From: Pseudomonas sp.
GTDB lineage: Bacteria > Pseudomonadota > Gammaproteobacteria > Pseudomonadales > Pseudomonadaceae
NCBI RefSeq assembly: GCF_030683065.1
Contig: NZ_JAUXMX010000064.1
Location: 28,322-92,321 of the forward strand
Direction of reading: 5' to 3'
DNA: 64,000 bases
Positions 51,086 through 60,246 of the stretch are shown here, piece after piece. Position numbers and translations under genes: made by a program. The notes under the pieces are model-generated. The model was not told the DNA's origin, ran no database searches, and was given only the letters and a program-made list of their open reading frames with translations. Each line of letters starts with the position of its first letter. The stretch's first letter is position 1.

Positions 51086-51631
51086 ATGCATAACACCACG
51101 CTTGATTCGCCCCAGCTATCACGCCGTGGCCTGCTCAAGGTCGGCCTGCTGGGTTCGGCCTTCCTCGGCACCGCCGGGCTGACCGCGACCCTCAGCGGCT
51201 GTTCGGCGAGCACGCCAAAAGCCGGCTTTGCCGTGCTGCGCGAAACCGATCTGGCGTTTTTTCAGGCGCTGATTCCGCTGCTGCTGCACGGCGCGGTGTC
51301 CGCTGAACAGATGCCGGCAGCGGTCAACGCTACCCTGGAAAATCTCGATTACAGCCTCAATCACGTCTCGCCGGAAATCCTCAAGCTGACCGTGCAACTG
51401 TTTGACGTGCTGGCGCTGCCGATCACCCGTGGGCCACTGACCGGCATCTGGGGCAGCTGGGAAAACGCCTCGCCGGCGGACATGCAGGCGTTTCTGCAGC
51501 GCTGGCAGAACAGCTCTATCGGCCTGCTCAGAATGGGTCATTCGTCCCTGCTGCAACTGGTGATGATGGCTTGGTACAGCCGGCCGGAGTCTTGGGCCCA
51601 CTGCGGCTACCCCGGCCCGCCGATGGTCTAA
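51086..51631 (+). CDS. Tat-exported lipoprotein, partner of GMC oxidoreductase
   Basis: A 181-residue protein with a twin-arginine signal (SRRGLLKVGLLGSAFLG) ending in a lipobox-like LSGC, so it is probably a Tat-dependent lipoprotein. The mature part is helical (FFQALIPLLLHG, LLQLVMMAWYSRPESW) and is reminiscent of the small gamma subunits that accompany membrane-bound GMC dehydrogenases. It lies between the aldehyde dehydrogenase and the GMC gene. The GMC protein lacks its own signal, so this subunit may carry it through the Tat system. Confidence 0.78.
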   Translation: MHNTTLDSPQLSRRGLLKVGLLGSAFLGTAGLTATLSGCSASTPKAGFAVLRETDLAFFQALIPLLLHGAVSAEQMPAAVNATLENLDYSLNHVSPEILKLTVQLFDVLALPITRGPLTGIWGSWENASPADMQAFLQRWQNSSIGLLRMGHSSLLQLVMMAWYSRPESWAHCGYPGPPMV

Positions 51632-51644
51632 CGGACGCCTAACC

Positions 51645-51665
51645 GTAGGGTGCGCCGTGCGCACC
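51645..51665. repeat. Hairpin/repeat in the Tat lipoprotein-GMC gap
   Basis: GGTGCGC-CGT-GCGCACC (51649-51665) is a perfect hairpin preceded by CGTA. The GTAGGGTGCGC core is shared with the element at 18213-18257. Confidence 0.65.
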
Positions 51666-51755
51666 GCAAACCAGAGGCGCCTCGATGCGCATGTCGCACC
51701 CCACATAGCCCGCCCAGCCTCGCTCGCTGCGTGCATTACAACAAGAGAGCCTGAA

Positions 51756-53351
51756 ATGCCCGTACCCGATTTGTTCAAACAAGGCCTGGCCAGCGGTTGG
51801 AAAACCTATAACGGCTCGCGCCTGGACGCCGACCTGACCCTGGAAGCCGACGTCGCCATCGTCGGCAGCGGCGCAGGCGGCGGCACCACGGCAGAAATCC
51901 TCAGCGCCGCCGGCTTCAAGGTGCTGCTGATCGAAGAAGGCCCGCTGAAGACCAGCGACGACTTCAAGATGCTTGAGGACAAGGCCTACGCCGAGCTCTA
52001 TCAGGAAGGCATCGGGCGCATGAGCAAGGACGGCGCCATTACCATCATGCAAGGCCGTGCGGTCGGCGGCACCACCCTGATCAACTGGACCTCCAGCTTT
52101 CGCACGCCCGACCCAACCCTGGAACACTGGGCCCGCGAACATGGCGTAAAAGGCCATAGCCCGGCGGACATGGCGCCCTGGTTCGAGCGCATGGAACAGC
52201 GCCTGGGCGTCGCACCCTGGGCCGTACCACCCAACGCCAACAACGCCGTGATCAGCCAGGGCTGCGAAAAACTCGGCTACGAGTGGCAGACGATTCCGCG
52301 CAACGTGCGCGGCTGCTGGAACCTCGGTTACTGCGGCATGGGCTGCCCGACCAACGCCAAGCAATCGATGCTGGTCACGACCATTCCCGCCACGCTGGAT
52401 AAAGGTGGCGAACTTCTCTATCTCGCCCGCGCTGAGCGCCTGCTGATCGAAGGCGACAAGGTCACCGGCATCGAGTGCCTAGGCATGGACGAGCGCAGCG
52501 TCGCGCCCACCGGCCGCACCATCCGGGTCAAGGCCAAGCATTATGTGCTGGCTGGCGGCGGCATCAACACACCGGGGATTTTGCTGCGCTCAAACGCCCC
52601 CGACCCGCATAAGCGCACCGGCAAACGCACCTATTTGCACCTGGTGAACTTCTCCGCCGCGCTCTTCGAACAGGTGATCAACCCCTTCTACGGCGCGCCG
52701 CAGTCGGTTTACTCCGACCACTTCCAGTGGGATGACGGCACCGCCGGGCGACTGTCTTACAAACTCGAAGTGCCACCGCTGCAACCTGCCCTGACCTCGA
52801 CCATGCTCGGCCGCTTCGGCATCGACAACGCCATGCGCATGGAACAACTGCCCAACACCAACGTCATGCTCGCCCTGCTGCGCGACGGTTTCCACCCGGA
52901 CAGCGCCGAAGGCCGCGTCGAGTTGCGCGGTGACGGCAGCCCGGTACTCGACTACCAGATGACCGACTACACCTGGGACGGCGTGCGCCGCGCCTTCCAC
53001 AGCATGGCCGAAGTCCAGTTCGCCGCCGGCGCCAAGGCCGTGCTGCCGCTGCATGCCGACGCCGACTACGTGAAGACTCTCGCCGAGGCGAAAAGCCTGA
53101 TCGACAACCTCAGCCTGGAGCTGTATCGCACCCGCCTGGGCAGTGCCCATGTGATGGGCGGTTGCGCCATGGGCGAGGATTCGCGCCAGGCGGTCACCGA
53201 CAGCCTCGGCCGGCACCACCACCTGAGCAACCTGTCGATTCACGACGGCTCATTGTTCCCCACCAGCATCGGCGCCAACCCCCAACTGTCGATCTACGGC
53301 CTGACCGCCAAACTGTCGAGCCAACTGGTCGAGCGCTTGAAACGTGTCTGA
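51756..53351 (+). CDS. GMC family FAD-dependent oxidoreductase
   Basis: A 531-residue flavoprotein of the glucose-methanol-choline family, likely an alcohol or sugar dehydrogenase. The FAD-binding motif VAIVGSGAGGGTTAEIL is at about residues 29-45, QGRAVGGTTLINWT follows, and the catalytic His region is in SLFPTSIGANPQLSI near the C-terminus. A cysteine-rich stretch (CWNLGYCGMGCPTNAKQ) is conserved in this subgroup. No signal peptide precedes MPVPDLFKQG; the 33 upstream in-frame codons include an intergenic repeat and are rejected. Confidence 0.9.
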   Translation: MPVPDLFKQGLASGWKTYNGSRLDADLTLEADVAIVGSGAGGGTTAEILSAAGFKVLLIEEGPLKTSDDFKMLEDKAYAELYQEGIGRMSKDGAITIMQGRAVGGTTLINWTSSFRTPDPTLEHWAREHGVKGHSPADMAPWFERMEQRLGVAPWAVPPNANNAVISQGCEKLGYEWQTIPRNVRGCWNLGYCGMGCPTNAKQSMLVTTIPATLDKGGELLYLARAERLLIEGDKVTGIECLGMDERSVAPTGRTIRVKAKHYVLAGGGINTPGILLRSNAPDPHKRTGKRTYLHLVNFSAALFEQVINPFYGAPQSVYSDHFQWDDGTAGRLSYKLEVPPLQPALTSTMLGRFGIDNAMRMEQLPNTNVMLALLRDGFHPDSAEGRVELRGDGSPVLDYQMTDYTWDGVRRAFHSMAEVQFAAGAKAVLPLHADADYVKTLAEAKSLIDNLSLELYRTRLGSAHVMGGCAMGEDSRQAVTDSLGRHHHLSNLSIHDGSLFPTSIGANPQLSIYGLTAKLSSQLVERLKRV

Positions 53352-53462
53352 TGGCAGGGTATTCAGCGGCCAGGCCAGTTTCGTGAGCTGCACGCCTGAC
53401 TTGGCCGCAGTTCATCGCTGCGCTACCATCCGCTTCCCCAACGGACCCGCCAGGACGTCACG

Positions 53463-53942
53463 ATGAATCGAGTGTTATACCCGGGCACCTTCGACCCCAT
53501 CACCAAGGGCCATGGCGACCTGGTCGAGCGCGCCGCGCGGCTGTTCGACAGCGTGATCATCGCGGTGGCCGCCAGCCCGAAGAAAAATCCGCTGTTCCCC
53601 CTCGAACAACGGGTCGCACTGGCACGCGAAGTGACCAAGCACCTGCCTAATGTCGAGGTTGTCGGCTTCTCTACCTTGCTTGCGCACTTCGCTCAGGAGC
53701 AAGGCGCTAATGTATTTCTGCGGGGCCTGCGCGCAGTCTCAGACTTCGAGTACGAGTTCCAACTGGCCAACATGAACCGTCAACTGGCGCCGGACGTAGA
53801 AAGCCTGTTTCTCACCCCCTCGGAAAAATATTCCTATATCTCCTCGACGCTGGTGCGCGAGATCGCTGCGCTTGGCGGTGATATCTGTAAATTCGTCCAT
53901 CCTGCCGTGGCCGACGCCCTGCATGAGCGCTTCAAGCGCTGA
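53463..53942 (+). CDS. coaD: Phosphopantetheine adenylyltransferase
   Basis: A 159-residue nucleotidyltransferase catalysing the penultimate step of coenzyme A synthesis. The T/HxGH motif is in YPGTFDPITKGHGDL and the second motif in YSYISSTLVREIA; RGLRAVSDFEYEFQLA is the substrate loop. It is followed by the ferredoxin gene, as in other pseudomonads. Confidence 0.97.
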   Translation: MNRVLYPGTFDPITKGHGDLVERAARLFDSVIIAVAASPKKNPLFPLEQRVALAREVTKHLPNVEVVGFSTLLAHFAQEQGANVFLRGLRAVSDFEYEFQLANMNRQLAPDVESLFLTPSEKYSYISSTLVREIAALGGDICKFVHPAVADALHERFKR

Positions 53943-53960
53943 GCCGACATTCCACGTGGC

Positions 53961-53983
53961 CGGGCGCCCGCACATGGCGCCCG
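53961..53983 (+). terminator. GC-rich hairpin after coaD
   Basis: CGGGCGCC and GGCGCCCG form a perfect 8-bp stem with a 7-nt loop, 19 bp after the coaD stop codon. There is no T-tract, so it may be a weak or Rho-assisted terminator, or a processing signal. Confidence 0.45.
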
Positions 53984-54075
53984 CTCCAACAATCCGGCAC
54001 AATTCGTTAATCGTTACCTGCCTATTGTTGTTTGAGAATGGCGTAGCCACTGGCTGCGACAGGAGCACTTATTTC

Positions 54076-54327
54076 ATGTCACTGATCATCACCGACGACT
54101 GCATCAACTGCGACGTCTGCGAGCCCGAGTGCCCGAACGGCGCGATCTCCCAGGGTGAGGAGATCTATGTGATCGACCCTAATCTGTGCACCGAATGCGT
54201 CGGCCATTATGACGAACCGCAGTGCCAGCAAGTCTGTCCCGTGGATTGCATCCCGCTCGACGAGACTCACGTCGAGAGCAAAGACGAGCTGATGGAAAAG
54301 TACCTGATCATCACCGGCAAGGCTTGA
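54076..54327 (+). CDS. fdxA: 2[4Fe-4S] ferredoxin, Allochromatium/YfhL type
   Basis: An 83-residue low-potential ferredoxin. The first cluster ligands are Cys9, Cys12, Cys15 and the second-cluster Cys19; the other set is Cys38, Cys41, Cys50 and Cys54. The enlarged 8-residue loop between Cys41 and Cys50 and the C-terminal helix are typical of the A. vinosum-type ferredoxin present in pseudomonads next to coaD. The start MSLIITDDC is certain; the long open frame upstream runs through coaD in another frame. Confidence 0.95.
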   Translation: MSLIITDDCINCDVCEPECPNGAISQGEEIYVIDPNLCTECVGHYDEPQCQQVCPVDCIPLDETHVESKDELMEKYLIITGKA

Positions 54328-54495
54328 AGAGACGGTAAAAAACGCTCCCCTGCTGCGCGACCTGTTCGTCGGGGCCGTCTCAGGAGTGCCGCGAACAGTC
54401 CGCTAGGCCATGCACCTGACTGAAGGCCTTAGCCGGACCAGCCGGTCAATCGCTGCTAAGCTTCGGTCTCCCCGACGCACGGTAAGATTGCCACC

Positions 54496-56187
54496 ATGTT
54501 GCAGAGAACTGTCCTCACCACCCTGCTGCTGATCTGCAGCCTGCTGGCCCAAGCAGCCCCCAACCAGGCCGCCATCGCCAGCGCCCACCCTGCCGCCACC
54601 GTTGCAGGCCAGGAAACCCTGGCCATCGGCGGCAATGCCTTCGATGCGGCGATCGCCATCAGCGCAGCACTGGCGGTGGCTGAGCCTTACAGTTCAGGCC
54701 TGGGCGGTGGCGGTTTCTTCCTGCTGCGCGAGGCAGGGGAACAGCCCACCTACCGCTTTCTCGACGCCCGCGAGCGGGCCCCACTGGCCGCCCATGTCGA
54801 CCTCTACCGGCGCGACGGCGAGATCCAGAAACAGTTATCGCTCAACGGACCACTGGCCGCCGCCATTCCCGGCTTGCCCGCTGCGCTGGTGCTGCTGGCT
54901 GAGCGCTTCGGCCAGCTACCGCTACGCGACTCGCTGGCGCCGGCGATTCGCCTGGCCCGCGACGGCGTTGGCATCGACCGGGTCTACCGCGAGCGGGCGA
55001 CCTGGCGCTTGGCCGCCCTGCGCGACGACCCGGAAAGCGCGCGGATTTTCCTCGACGAAGCAGGCGAAATCCCCGCAGAGTTCGACCTGTTACGCCAGCC
55101 CGAACTGGCCACAACCCTGGAACGCCTGGCCCGTGATGGCCATGCCGGCTTCTATGCCGGAGAGCTCGCCGAAACACTGGTCAGTGGCGTGCGCGCCGCC
55201 GGTGGCATCTGGACCTTGCGCGATCTGGCCGAGTACCGGATCGTCGAGCGCCAACCCTTGCGGGTACCGCTGGCTGACGGTCGTGAACTGATCAGCGCAC
55301 CGCCGCCTTCGGCGGGTGGCCTGGCGTTGGCGCAGAGCCTGCTGATCTTGCAGCAACTGCCCTGGCGCCAGGCCGACCAGGTGCAGCGCACCCACCTGGT
55401 CGTTGAAACGCTGCGTCGCGCCTACCGCGACCGCGGCCTGCTCGGCGACCCGGACTTTGTCGCCAACCCACTCAAGCAATTACTCGCACCCGCCTACATG
55501 ACGCAATTGGCTGGCAGTATCGAATTCGACAAAGCCACGCCAAGCGACAGCTTGCCGCCCGCCGGAGGCTGGCACGAGGGTGACCACACAACGCACTTCT
55601 CGGTGCTCGATACCGACGGCAATGCGGTGGCCGCGACCCTGTCGATCAACCTGCCGTTCGGCGCCGCCTTCACCGTGCCCGGCACCGGCGTGCTGCTCAA
55701 CGACGAAATGGACGATTTCGCCGCCGATGTCCAGGGTGCCAACGCCTACGGCCTGTCCGGCAGCCAGGCCAATGCCATCGCTGCAGGCAAACGCCCGCTG
55801 TCGAGCATGAGCCCGAGTTTTATCGAAAGCACCGAGCAATTCGCCAGTTTTGGCACCCCCGGCGGCAGCCGCATCCCGAGCATGGTGCTGCTGGCGATGC
55901 TCGAGTACCTCGACGACCAGCCGATTGCCCGCTGGCCGAGCGTCGCCCGCTATCACCATCAATACCGCCCGGACCTGATCGAACACGAACCGAACACCTT
56001 CAGCCCGACGCAAATCGCCGCACTGCAAGCCCGGGGCCATCAACTCAAGGCACTGGAACGCAGTTACGGCAACCAGCAGGTGCTGCTCTGGAACAAGTCA
56101 GACAACCGGGTCGAGGCCGCCAGCGACCCACGCGGCGTAGGCACCAGCGCAGTGCTTGCACCGAGTCAACTGCAGCGCAGCCCGTAA
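54496..56187 (+). CDS. ggt: Gamma-glutamyltransferase
   Basis: A 563-residue periplasmic enzyme that cleaves or transfers the gamma-glutamyl group of glutathione. A signal peptide (MLQRTVLTTLLLICSLLAQA) precedes the large subunit. Autoprocessing should occur before the first Thr of TTHFSVLDTDGNAV (about residue 365), which becomes the catalytic nucleophile. Other signatures are SSGLGGGGFFLLR, FLDARERAP and GTPGGSRIPSM. It connects with gshB in the same window, since glutathione is its usual substrate. The 168 bp upstream shows no gene. Confidence 0.94.
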   Translation: MLQRTVLTTLLLICSLLAQAAPNQAAIASAHPAATVAGQETLAIGGNAFDAAIAISAALAVAEPYSSGLGGGGFFLLREAGEQPTYRFLDARERAPLAAHVDLYRRDGEIQKQLSLNGPLAAAIPGLPAALVLLAERFGQLPLRDSLAPAIRLARDGVGIDRVYRERATWRLAALRDDPESARIFLDEAGEIPAEFDLLRQPELATTLERLARDGHAGFYAGELAETLVSGVRAAGGIWTLRDLAEYRIVERQPLRVPLADGRELISAPPPSAGGLALAQSLLILQQLPWRQADQVQRTHLVVETLRRAYRDRGLLGDPDFVANPLKQLLAPAYMTQLAGSIEFDKATPSDSLPPAGGWHEGDHTTHFSVLDTDGNAVAATLSINLPFGAAFTVPGTGVLLNDEMDDFAADVQGANAYGLSGSQANAIAAGKRPLSSMSPSFIESTEQFASFGTPGGSRIPSMVLLAMLEYLDDQPIARWPSVARYHHQYRPDLIEHEPNTFSPTQIAALQARGHQLKALERSYGNQQVLLWNKSDNRVEAASDPRGVGTSAVLAPSQLQRSP

Positions 56188-56227
56188 GCCGGGCCGCAGA
56201 GGTTAGCGGCGCGCCCACACCACAACC

Positions 56228-56295
56228 CGTAGGTCGGGTTAGCGGCGCATACCTCTCAACCACAGTCGCCGCTTCTGGGCGCCGCGTAACCCGAC
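56228..56295. repeat. Intergenic inverted repeat between ggt and the Na/Pi gene
   Basis: CGTAGGTCGGGTTAGCGGCG on the left and GCGCCGCGTAACCCGAC on the right are imperfect inverted arms separated by about 30 nt. The element lies between two convergent genes and belongs to the GTCGGGTTA type of pseudomonad intergenic repeats. Confidence 0.65.
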
Positions 56296-56329
56296 GGCGC
56301 CAGTATGGCCTGCCGATAAAACCGCCCAC

Positions 56330-58183
56330 TCAATCCAGCTGGATCAGCGGGCCATCCTCGGCTACCAGTTGGCGCAGCGGCCGGAACAGCTCATTACCCT
56401 CGCCCTGACCGAGCAGCAGCACGTTGCGCAGGCTCTGGGTGATTCGGCTGACATAGCCCAGATCATTCATCAGCGAGCTGGCTTGCTGGCCATCCAGCCG
56501 GCGCTCGCGCACGGCGGCGAACAGGCGCTGGCGGAAAGCACTGTCGAAGGCTGCAGCCGCCTCGTCGAACTGGCGCAAGCGCTCGCTCCATAGCGTATCG
56601 GGGAGTTCAACGCGGCCCAGCTCACGCACTTCGTGGAGCACGCCAAGCAGGTGTCGGCGCAGCTCGACATACGTCTGGCGGGCGCTGCTGTCGTCCTGGC
56701 GCAGGAAACGACCGAGGTTCTTCTGCAGATGCTTGCCATCTTTGACCGCATCTACCAGCTGCAGCGCCGCCAGCTGGCAACTGACCCAGAAGTGCTGATG
56801 CGCCTCATCGAGGCTGACCTCAAGGCGGCTCATAAAGCTCAGTAGGTCGCTGTATACCCCCTTGATGTGCCGCTGATAGAGCTGCTCGGCATCCAGTGCC
56901 CGCGAGTCGGGCCGCGCGCTCAGCAGGCGGTCGTCCAGACGGCTGCGTTCGAGCTGATCTACCGGCACGTAGAGCGCATGGCAAATCACCTCCAGGCTAA
57001 GACGCGCCAAGTGCTGCAACTCCAGCACCACTGCCTGGGCCGCACTGTCGGCACCAGCAAGGGCGCTGTCATCCAGGTAACGGGCGCGCGTCTGTTCGGT
57101 CGCAGGCGCGGCCACCTCGGCAATCAGCACCCGGGGCTCTTCGCGATCGGGCAACCAGCGCTCCAGCAGACCCGCCAACCAACCCTGCCACGGCCAGAAC
57201 AGGCTCACGCCCATGGCATTGAACAGTGTATGGAACAACGCCAGCTGAATCAGCAGGTTGCCACCCAGGCCCATAGGCTCCGTCAGCCACTGCACCAAAA
57301 TGGCCAATGGCACCAGCAGGGCAAGCGCCAGGGCGCCGGTAGTCAGATTGAATAGCACATGCGCCAGGGCCAACCGTTGCCCCGCGCGGGAGCCACCCAG
57401 GGCACCGATCACCGCCGTTACCGTGCTGCCTAAATTGGAGCCGATGGCGATTGCCAAGCCCTGCTCTAACGCCAATTGGCCGCCGGCCAGGGCGGTCAAG
57501 GTGAGCATCAAGGTGGCATGGCTGGACTGCAGCAATACCGTGATCAACATGCCCACGCCGGTAAACAGCAAATGACCGGCAATACCGGGTAACTGGTAGT
57601 GCAGCGGGTCAAAGTCACCTGCCACGCTGGAAAACCCGGTTTTCATCTGGTCAATGCCGAGGAACAGGAACGCCACCCCCAGCACTACACGGCCGACGGC
57701 AGACCCTCGCGGACCGGTGAAGCTGCCGAGTACGCCAAACACCAGCAGGGGCAACGCCAGAGGGCCAAGACTGACATTTTGCCCTGCCAGGGCGAGCAGC
57801 CAGATACCGCTGGTAGTGCCCAGGTTGGCACCGAATAAAATGGCGATCCCCGCCGCCAACTGGATCAGGCCGGTACTGATGAAGGCAATAGTCAGCAGCG
57901 ACACCAACGAACTGGACTGCACCAGCATGGTGGCGCTCACGCCGAACATCAGGCTTTTGAAGGGCGTCGCGGTACTCAACGCCAGCAGACGTTCCAGTTT
58001 TCCGCCAGCCAGTTGGCGCAGCCCTTCCTCCAGGCATTGCATGCCAAACAGGAACAGCGCCAAGCCTGAGCACAAGCCAAGCCAGCCCGCACTGAACCAG
58101 AAGCTCAGGGCCAGCAGGACAAACAGGAAGATCCAGCTGAACGACCTTAATCGCTGCAGCAGACTGCGGTCAGCGTCAGGCAT
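56330..58183 (-). CDS. Na/Pi cotransporter family protein with PhoU-like domain
   Basis: A 617-residue inner-membrane protein of the NptA/Na-phosphate cotransporter family. About nine hydrophobic segments occupy the first 350 residues. The duplicated motif is seen as MLVQSSSLVSLLTIAF and VLLQSSHATLMLTLTA, with GANLGTTSG and GSNLGSTVT. The C-terminal 250 residues are helical and PhoU-like. It may import or export phosphate; direction and substrate are not shown by the sequence. It is convergent with ggt, 11 bp from a small exported-protein gene. Confidence 0.9.
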   Translation of the reverse strand: MPDADRSLLQRLRSFSWIFLFVLLALSFWFSAGWLGLCSGLALFLFGMQCLEEGLRQLAGGKLERLLALSTATPFKSLMFGVSATMLVQSSSLVSLLTIAFISTGLIQLAAGIAILFGANLGTTSGIWLLALAGQNVSLGPLALPLLVFGVLGSFTGPRGSAVGRVVLGVAFLFLGIDQMKTGFSSVAGDFDPLHYQLPGIAGHLLFTGVGMLITVLLQSSHATLMLTLTALAGGQLALEQGLAIAIGSNLGSTVTAVIGALGGSRAGQRLALAHVLFNLTTGALALALLVPLAILVQWLTEPMGLGGNLLIQLALFHTLFNAMGVSLFWPWQGWLAGLLERWLPDREEPRVLIAEVAAPATEQTRARYLDDSALAGADSAAQAVVLELQHLARLSLEVICHALYVPVDQLERSRLDDRLLSARPDSRALDAEQLYQRHIKGVYSDLLSFMSRLEVSLDEAHQHFWVSCQLAALQLVDAVKDGKHLQKNLGRFLRQDDSSARQTYVELRRHLLGVLHEVRELGRVELPDTLWSERLRQFDEAAAAFDSAFRQRLFAAVRERRLDGQQASSLMNDLGYVSRITQSLRNVLLLGQGEGNELFRPLRQLVAEDGPLIQLD

Positions 58184-58194
58184 TCAATGTGCGT

Positions 58195-58536
58195 TCACTG
58201 GCGCTTGTTATAGCCGTCGCCCGTGCACCCCAGGCAGCGCACGAAGGCCGCCTTGCCTGGCTCGACCACCAGGGCCCGGCCGGCTTCACCGATGCCACCA
58301 CCGGTAGCGGCGAACGGCAGCGCGACGACAAATACCCCGGCACCGATCACGGTGGCCGCAATCAGCAAGGGACGAGCAATCAGCAGATCCGCCACCATCG
58401 AGAAGGCGTCAGGTGCCTTGACGCTGTACAGCGGGTCACCGCTGGCATTCTGTTGAACCACCTCCGCCTGTGCCGGCAGCGCCAACAAGCCAGTAGTCAG
58501 CACCAAGGCAACAGCGGTTGAGCGAAACAGTTTCAT
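58195..58536 (-). CDS. Small exported hypothetical protein
   Basis: A 113-residue protein with a signal peptide (MKLFRSTAVALVLTTGLLALPAQA). A hydrophobic stretch (LLIAATVIGAGVFVVALPFA, about residues 56-75) suggests membrane association, and two cysteines (CLGC) lie near the C-terminus. I recognise the general type as a conserved pseudomonad protein of unknown function, not a named family. It is 11 bp upstream of the Na/Pi gene on the same strand and may be co-transcribed with it. Confidence 0.75.
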   Translation of the reverse strand: MKLFRSTAVALVLTTGLLALPAQAEVVQQNASGDPLYSVKAPDAFSMVADLLIARPLLIAATVIGAGVFVVALPFAATGGGIGEAGRALVVEPGKAAFVRCLGCTGDGYNKRQ

Positions 58537-58683
58537 CGGGCGATCCTTCAGCTATTCGGAGGCAGTACCGGTAACTATAACAGCGCTCTGGAAATTGTCA
58601 GCGTGACGCCCGTCAATCGCCATGAAATGCGTTATGGAATTTTCAGGCCAGTGCCCGAGAGCGCCAGCCTGTTCAGACAACCG

Positions 58684-59496
58684 TCAGCGCTGACAACGCG
58701 GGCAGTAGACGCTGGCACGTTGTCCCAGTTTGATTTCACGCAGGGTAGTGCCGCAGTTTTTGCAAAATTCGCCGCCACGCCCGTAGACGAACAACTCCTG
58801 CTGAAAATAACCCGGCTGGCCATCGCCGCCGACGAAGTCACGCAGGGTGGTACCGCCGCGCTCGATGGCATGAGCAAGGATACGTTTGATCTGCTCGGCC
58901 AGGGTCATGTAGCGCGCCCGGGAAATCGAGCTGGCCTCGCGGCGCGGATCGATACCGGCAGCGAACAACGCCTCGCTCGCATAGATATTGCCGACCCCGA
59001 CCACCACCGCGTTGTCCATGATGAAGGGCTTGACCGCCATCGAGCGGCGACGCGACTGCTGGTAAAGCCGCTCGCCATCGAACGATTCAGTCAAGGGTTC
59101 CGGACCAAGCTTGCTGAGCAGCACGTGGTGCAGGGGGTCAGTACTCCAGAGCAACGCACCGAAACGCCGTGGGTCGGTGTAACGCAGGGCCAGACCGGAC
59201 TCCAACTCGATATCCACATGCTCGTGCTTGGCCGCTGGCAGGCCGCACTCGACCAGACGCAGGCTGCCGGACATGCCCAGGTGACTGATCAGGCTGCCGG
59301 TCTCGGCCTTGATCAGCAGGTACTTGGCACGGCGCTCGACGCACTCGATGCGCTGGCCGGACAGGCGCACATCCAGGTCTTCAGGAATCGGCCAGCGCAG
59401 ACGCCGCTCACGCACAATTACCTGGGTAACCCGCTGCCCCTCAAGAAAGGGCGCGATACCGCGGCGGGTGGTTTCGACTTCGGGTAGTTCGGGCAT
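58684..59496 (-). CDS. mutM: Formamidopyrimidine-DNA glycosylase
   Basis: A 270-residue base-excision repair enzyme that removes 8-oxoguanine and formamidopyrimidines. The mature N-terminus must be Pro-Glu for catalysis, so the second ATG (MPELPEVETTRRG) is the real start rather than the one two codons earlier. The catalytic Lys near 57 (RRAKYLL) and the C-terminal zinc finger (CKNCG and CPRCQR) are intact. It ends a run that matches PAO1 order; the neighbouring gcvH-gcvT block comes from a different chromosomal location in that genome as I recall it. Confidence 0.97.
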   Translation of the reverse strand: MPELPEVETTRRGIAPFLEGQRVTQVIVRERRLRWPIPEDLDVRLSGQRIECVERRAKYLLIKAETGSLISHLGMSGSLRLVECGLPAAKHEHVDIELESGLALRYTDPRRFGALLWSTDPLHHVLLSKLGPEPLTESFDGERLYQQSRRRSMAVKPFIMDNAVVVGVGNIYASEALFAAGIDPRREASSISRARYMTLAEQIKRILAHAIERGGTTLRDFVGGDGQPGYFQQELFVYGRGGEFCKNCGTTLREIKLGQRASVYCPRCQR

Positions 59497-59682
59497 AGGC
59501 AATCAATCGGATAGACAAGGGATGCGGGCGACTACCTTAGCAGTAAATCACCCCTTTCCAGGCGCTCGCGATACGCCTGAGCACGGGCCGTCTCAACAGG
59601 CCTGAAACTACCAGGCCTCGACATTGCGAGGCTGCATCTGCTTGAGCTGAACGCTATACCCTGCGCGCTGCAGGGCCGGCGG

Positions 59683-60066
59683 TCAGACGTCGGCGGTTAC
59701 CTTGTAAGCGGCTGCATCGAGCAGCTTGTCCAGCTCGCTGGCATCACTTGGCTTGAGCTTGAAAAACCAGCTGCCATAGGGGTCGCTGTTGACGCTCTCG
59801 GGGCTATCGGCCAGATCCTGGTTGATCGCGATCACTTCGCCACCTACCGGCGTGTAGATGTCGGATGCCGCCTTGACCGACTCAACTACCCCAGCCTCCT
59901 GACCGGCCGTCAGGCTCTTGCCGACTTCCGGTAGTTCGATGAAGACTACGTCACCCAAGGCTTCCTGAGCGTGATCGGAAATACCGACAGTGACCGTGCC
60001 ATCGGCTTCCAGGCGGGCCCATTCGTGGCTGGTGGCGTAACGCAGATCGGCAGGGATAGTGCTCAT
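59683..60066 (-). CDS. gcvH: Glycine cleavage system H protein
   Basis: A 127-residue lipoyl carrier protein of the glycine cleavage complex. The lipoylated lysine is Lys65 in VESVKAASDIYTP, and YATSHEWARLE and DPYGSWFFKLKP are typical. GAGGAA precedes the ATG; the longer open frame upstream is intergenic. It lies 180 bp after gcvT. No gcvP follows; mutM is next. Confidence 0.96.
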   Translation of the reverse strand: MSTIPADLRYATSHEWARLEADGTVTVGISDHAQEALGDVVFIELPEVGKSLTAGQEAGVVESVKAASDIYTPVGGEVIAINQDLADSPESVNSDPYGSWFFKLKPSDASELDKLLDAAAYKVTADV

Positions 60067-60246
60067 GTGTCGTTCCTCATAGGACATGACGGCGACCGCG
60101 CCGTCGGGAGAATTTAGCAGGACTGGGCCAAGCGAAAGAAAGTCATTTGCAACATAGCGCACCCCAACAAGCAGGTGAAGGCGCACCCCACGTCCATCTG
60201 GGAGACCGGTTTGACGCTGCAACCGCCGCGTAACCTGCCGCCGCAT

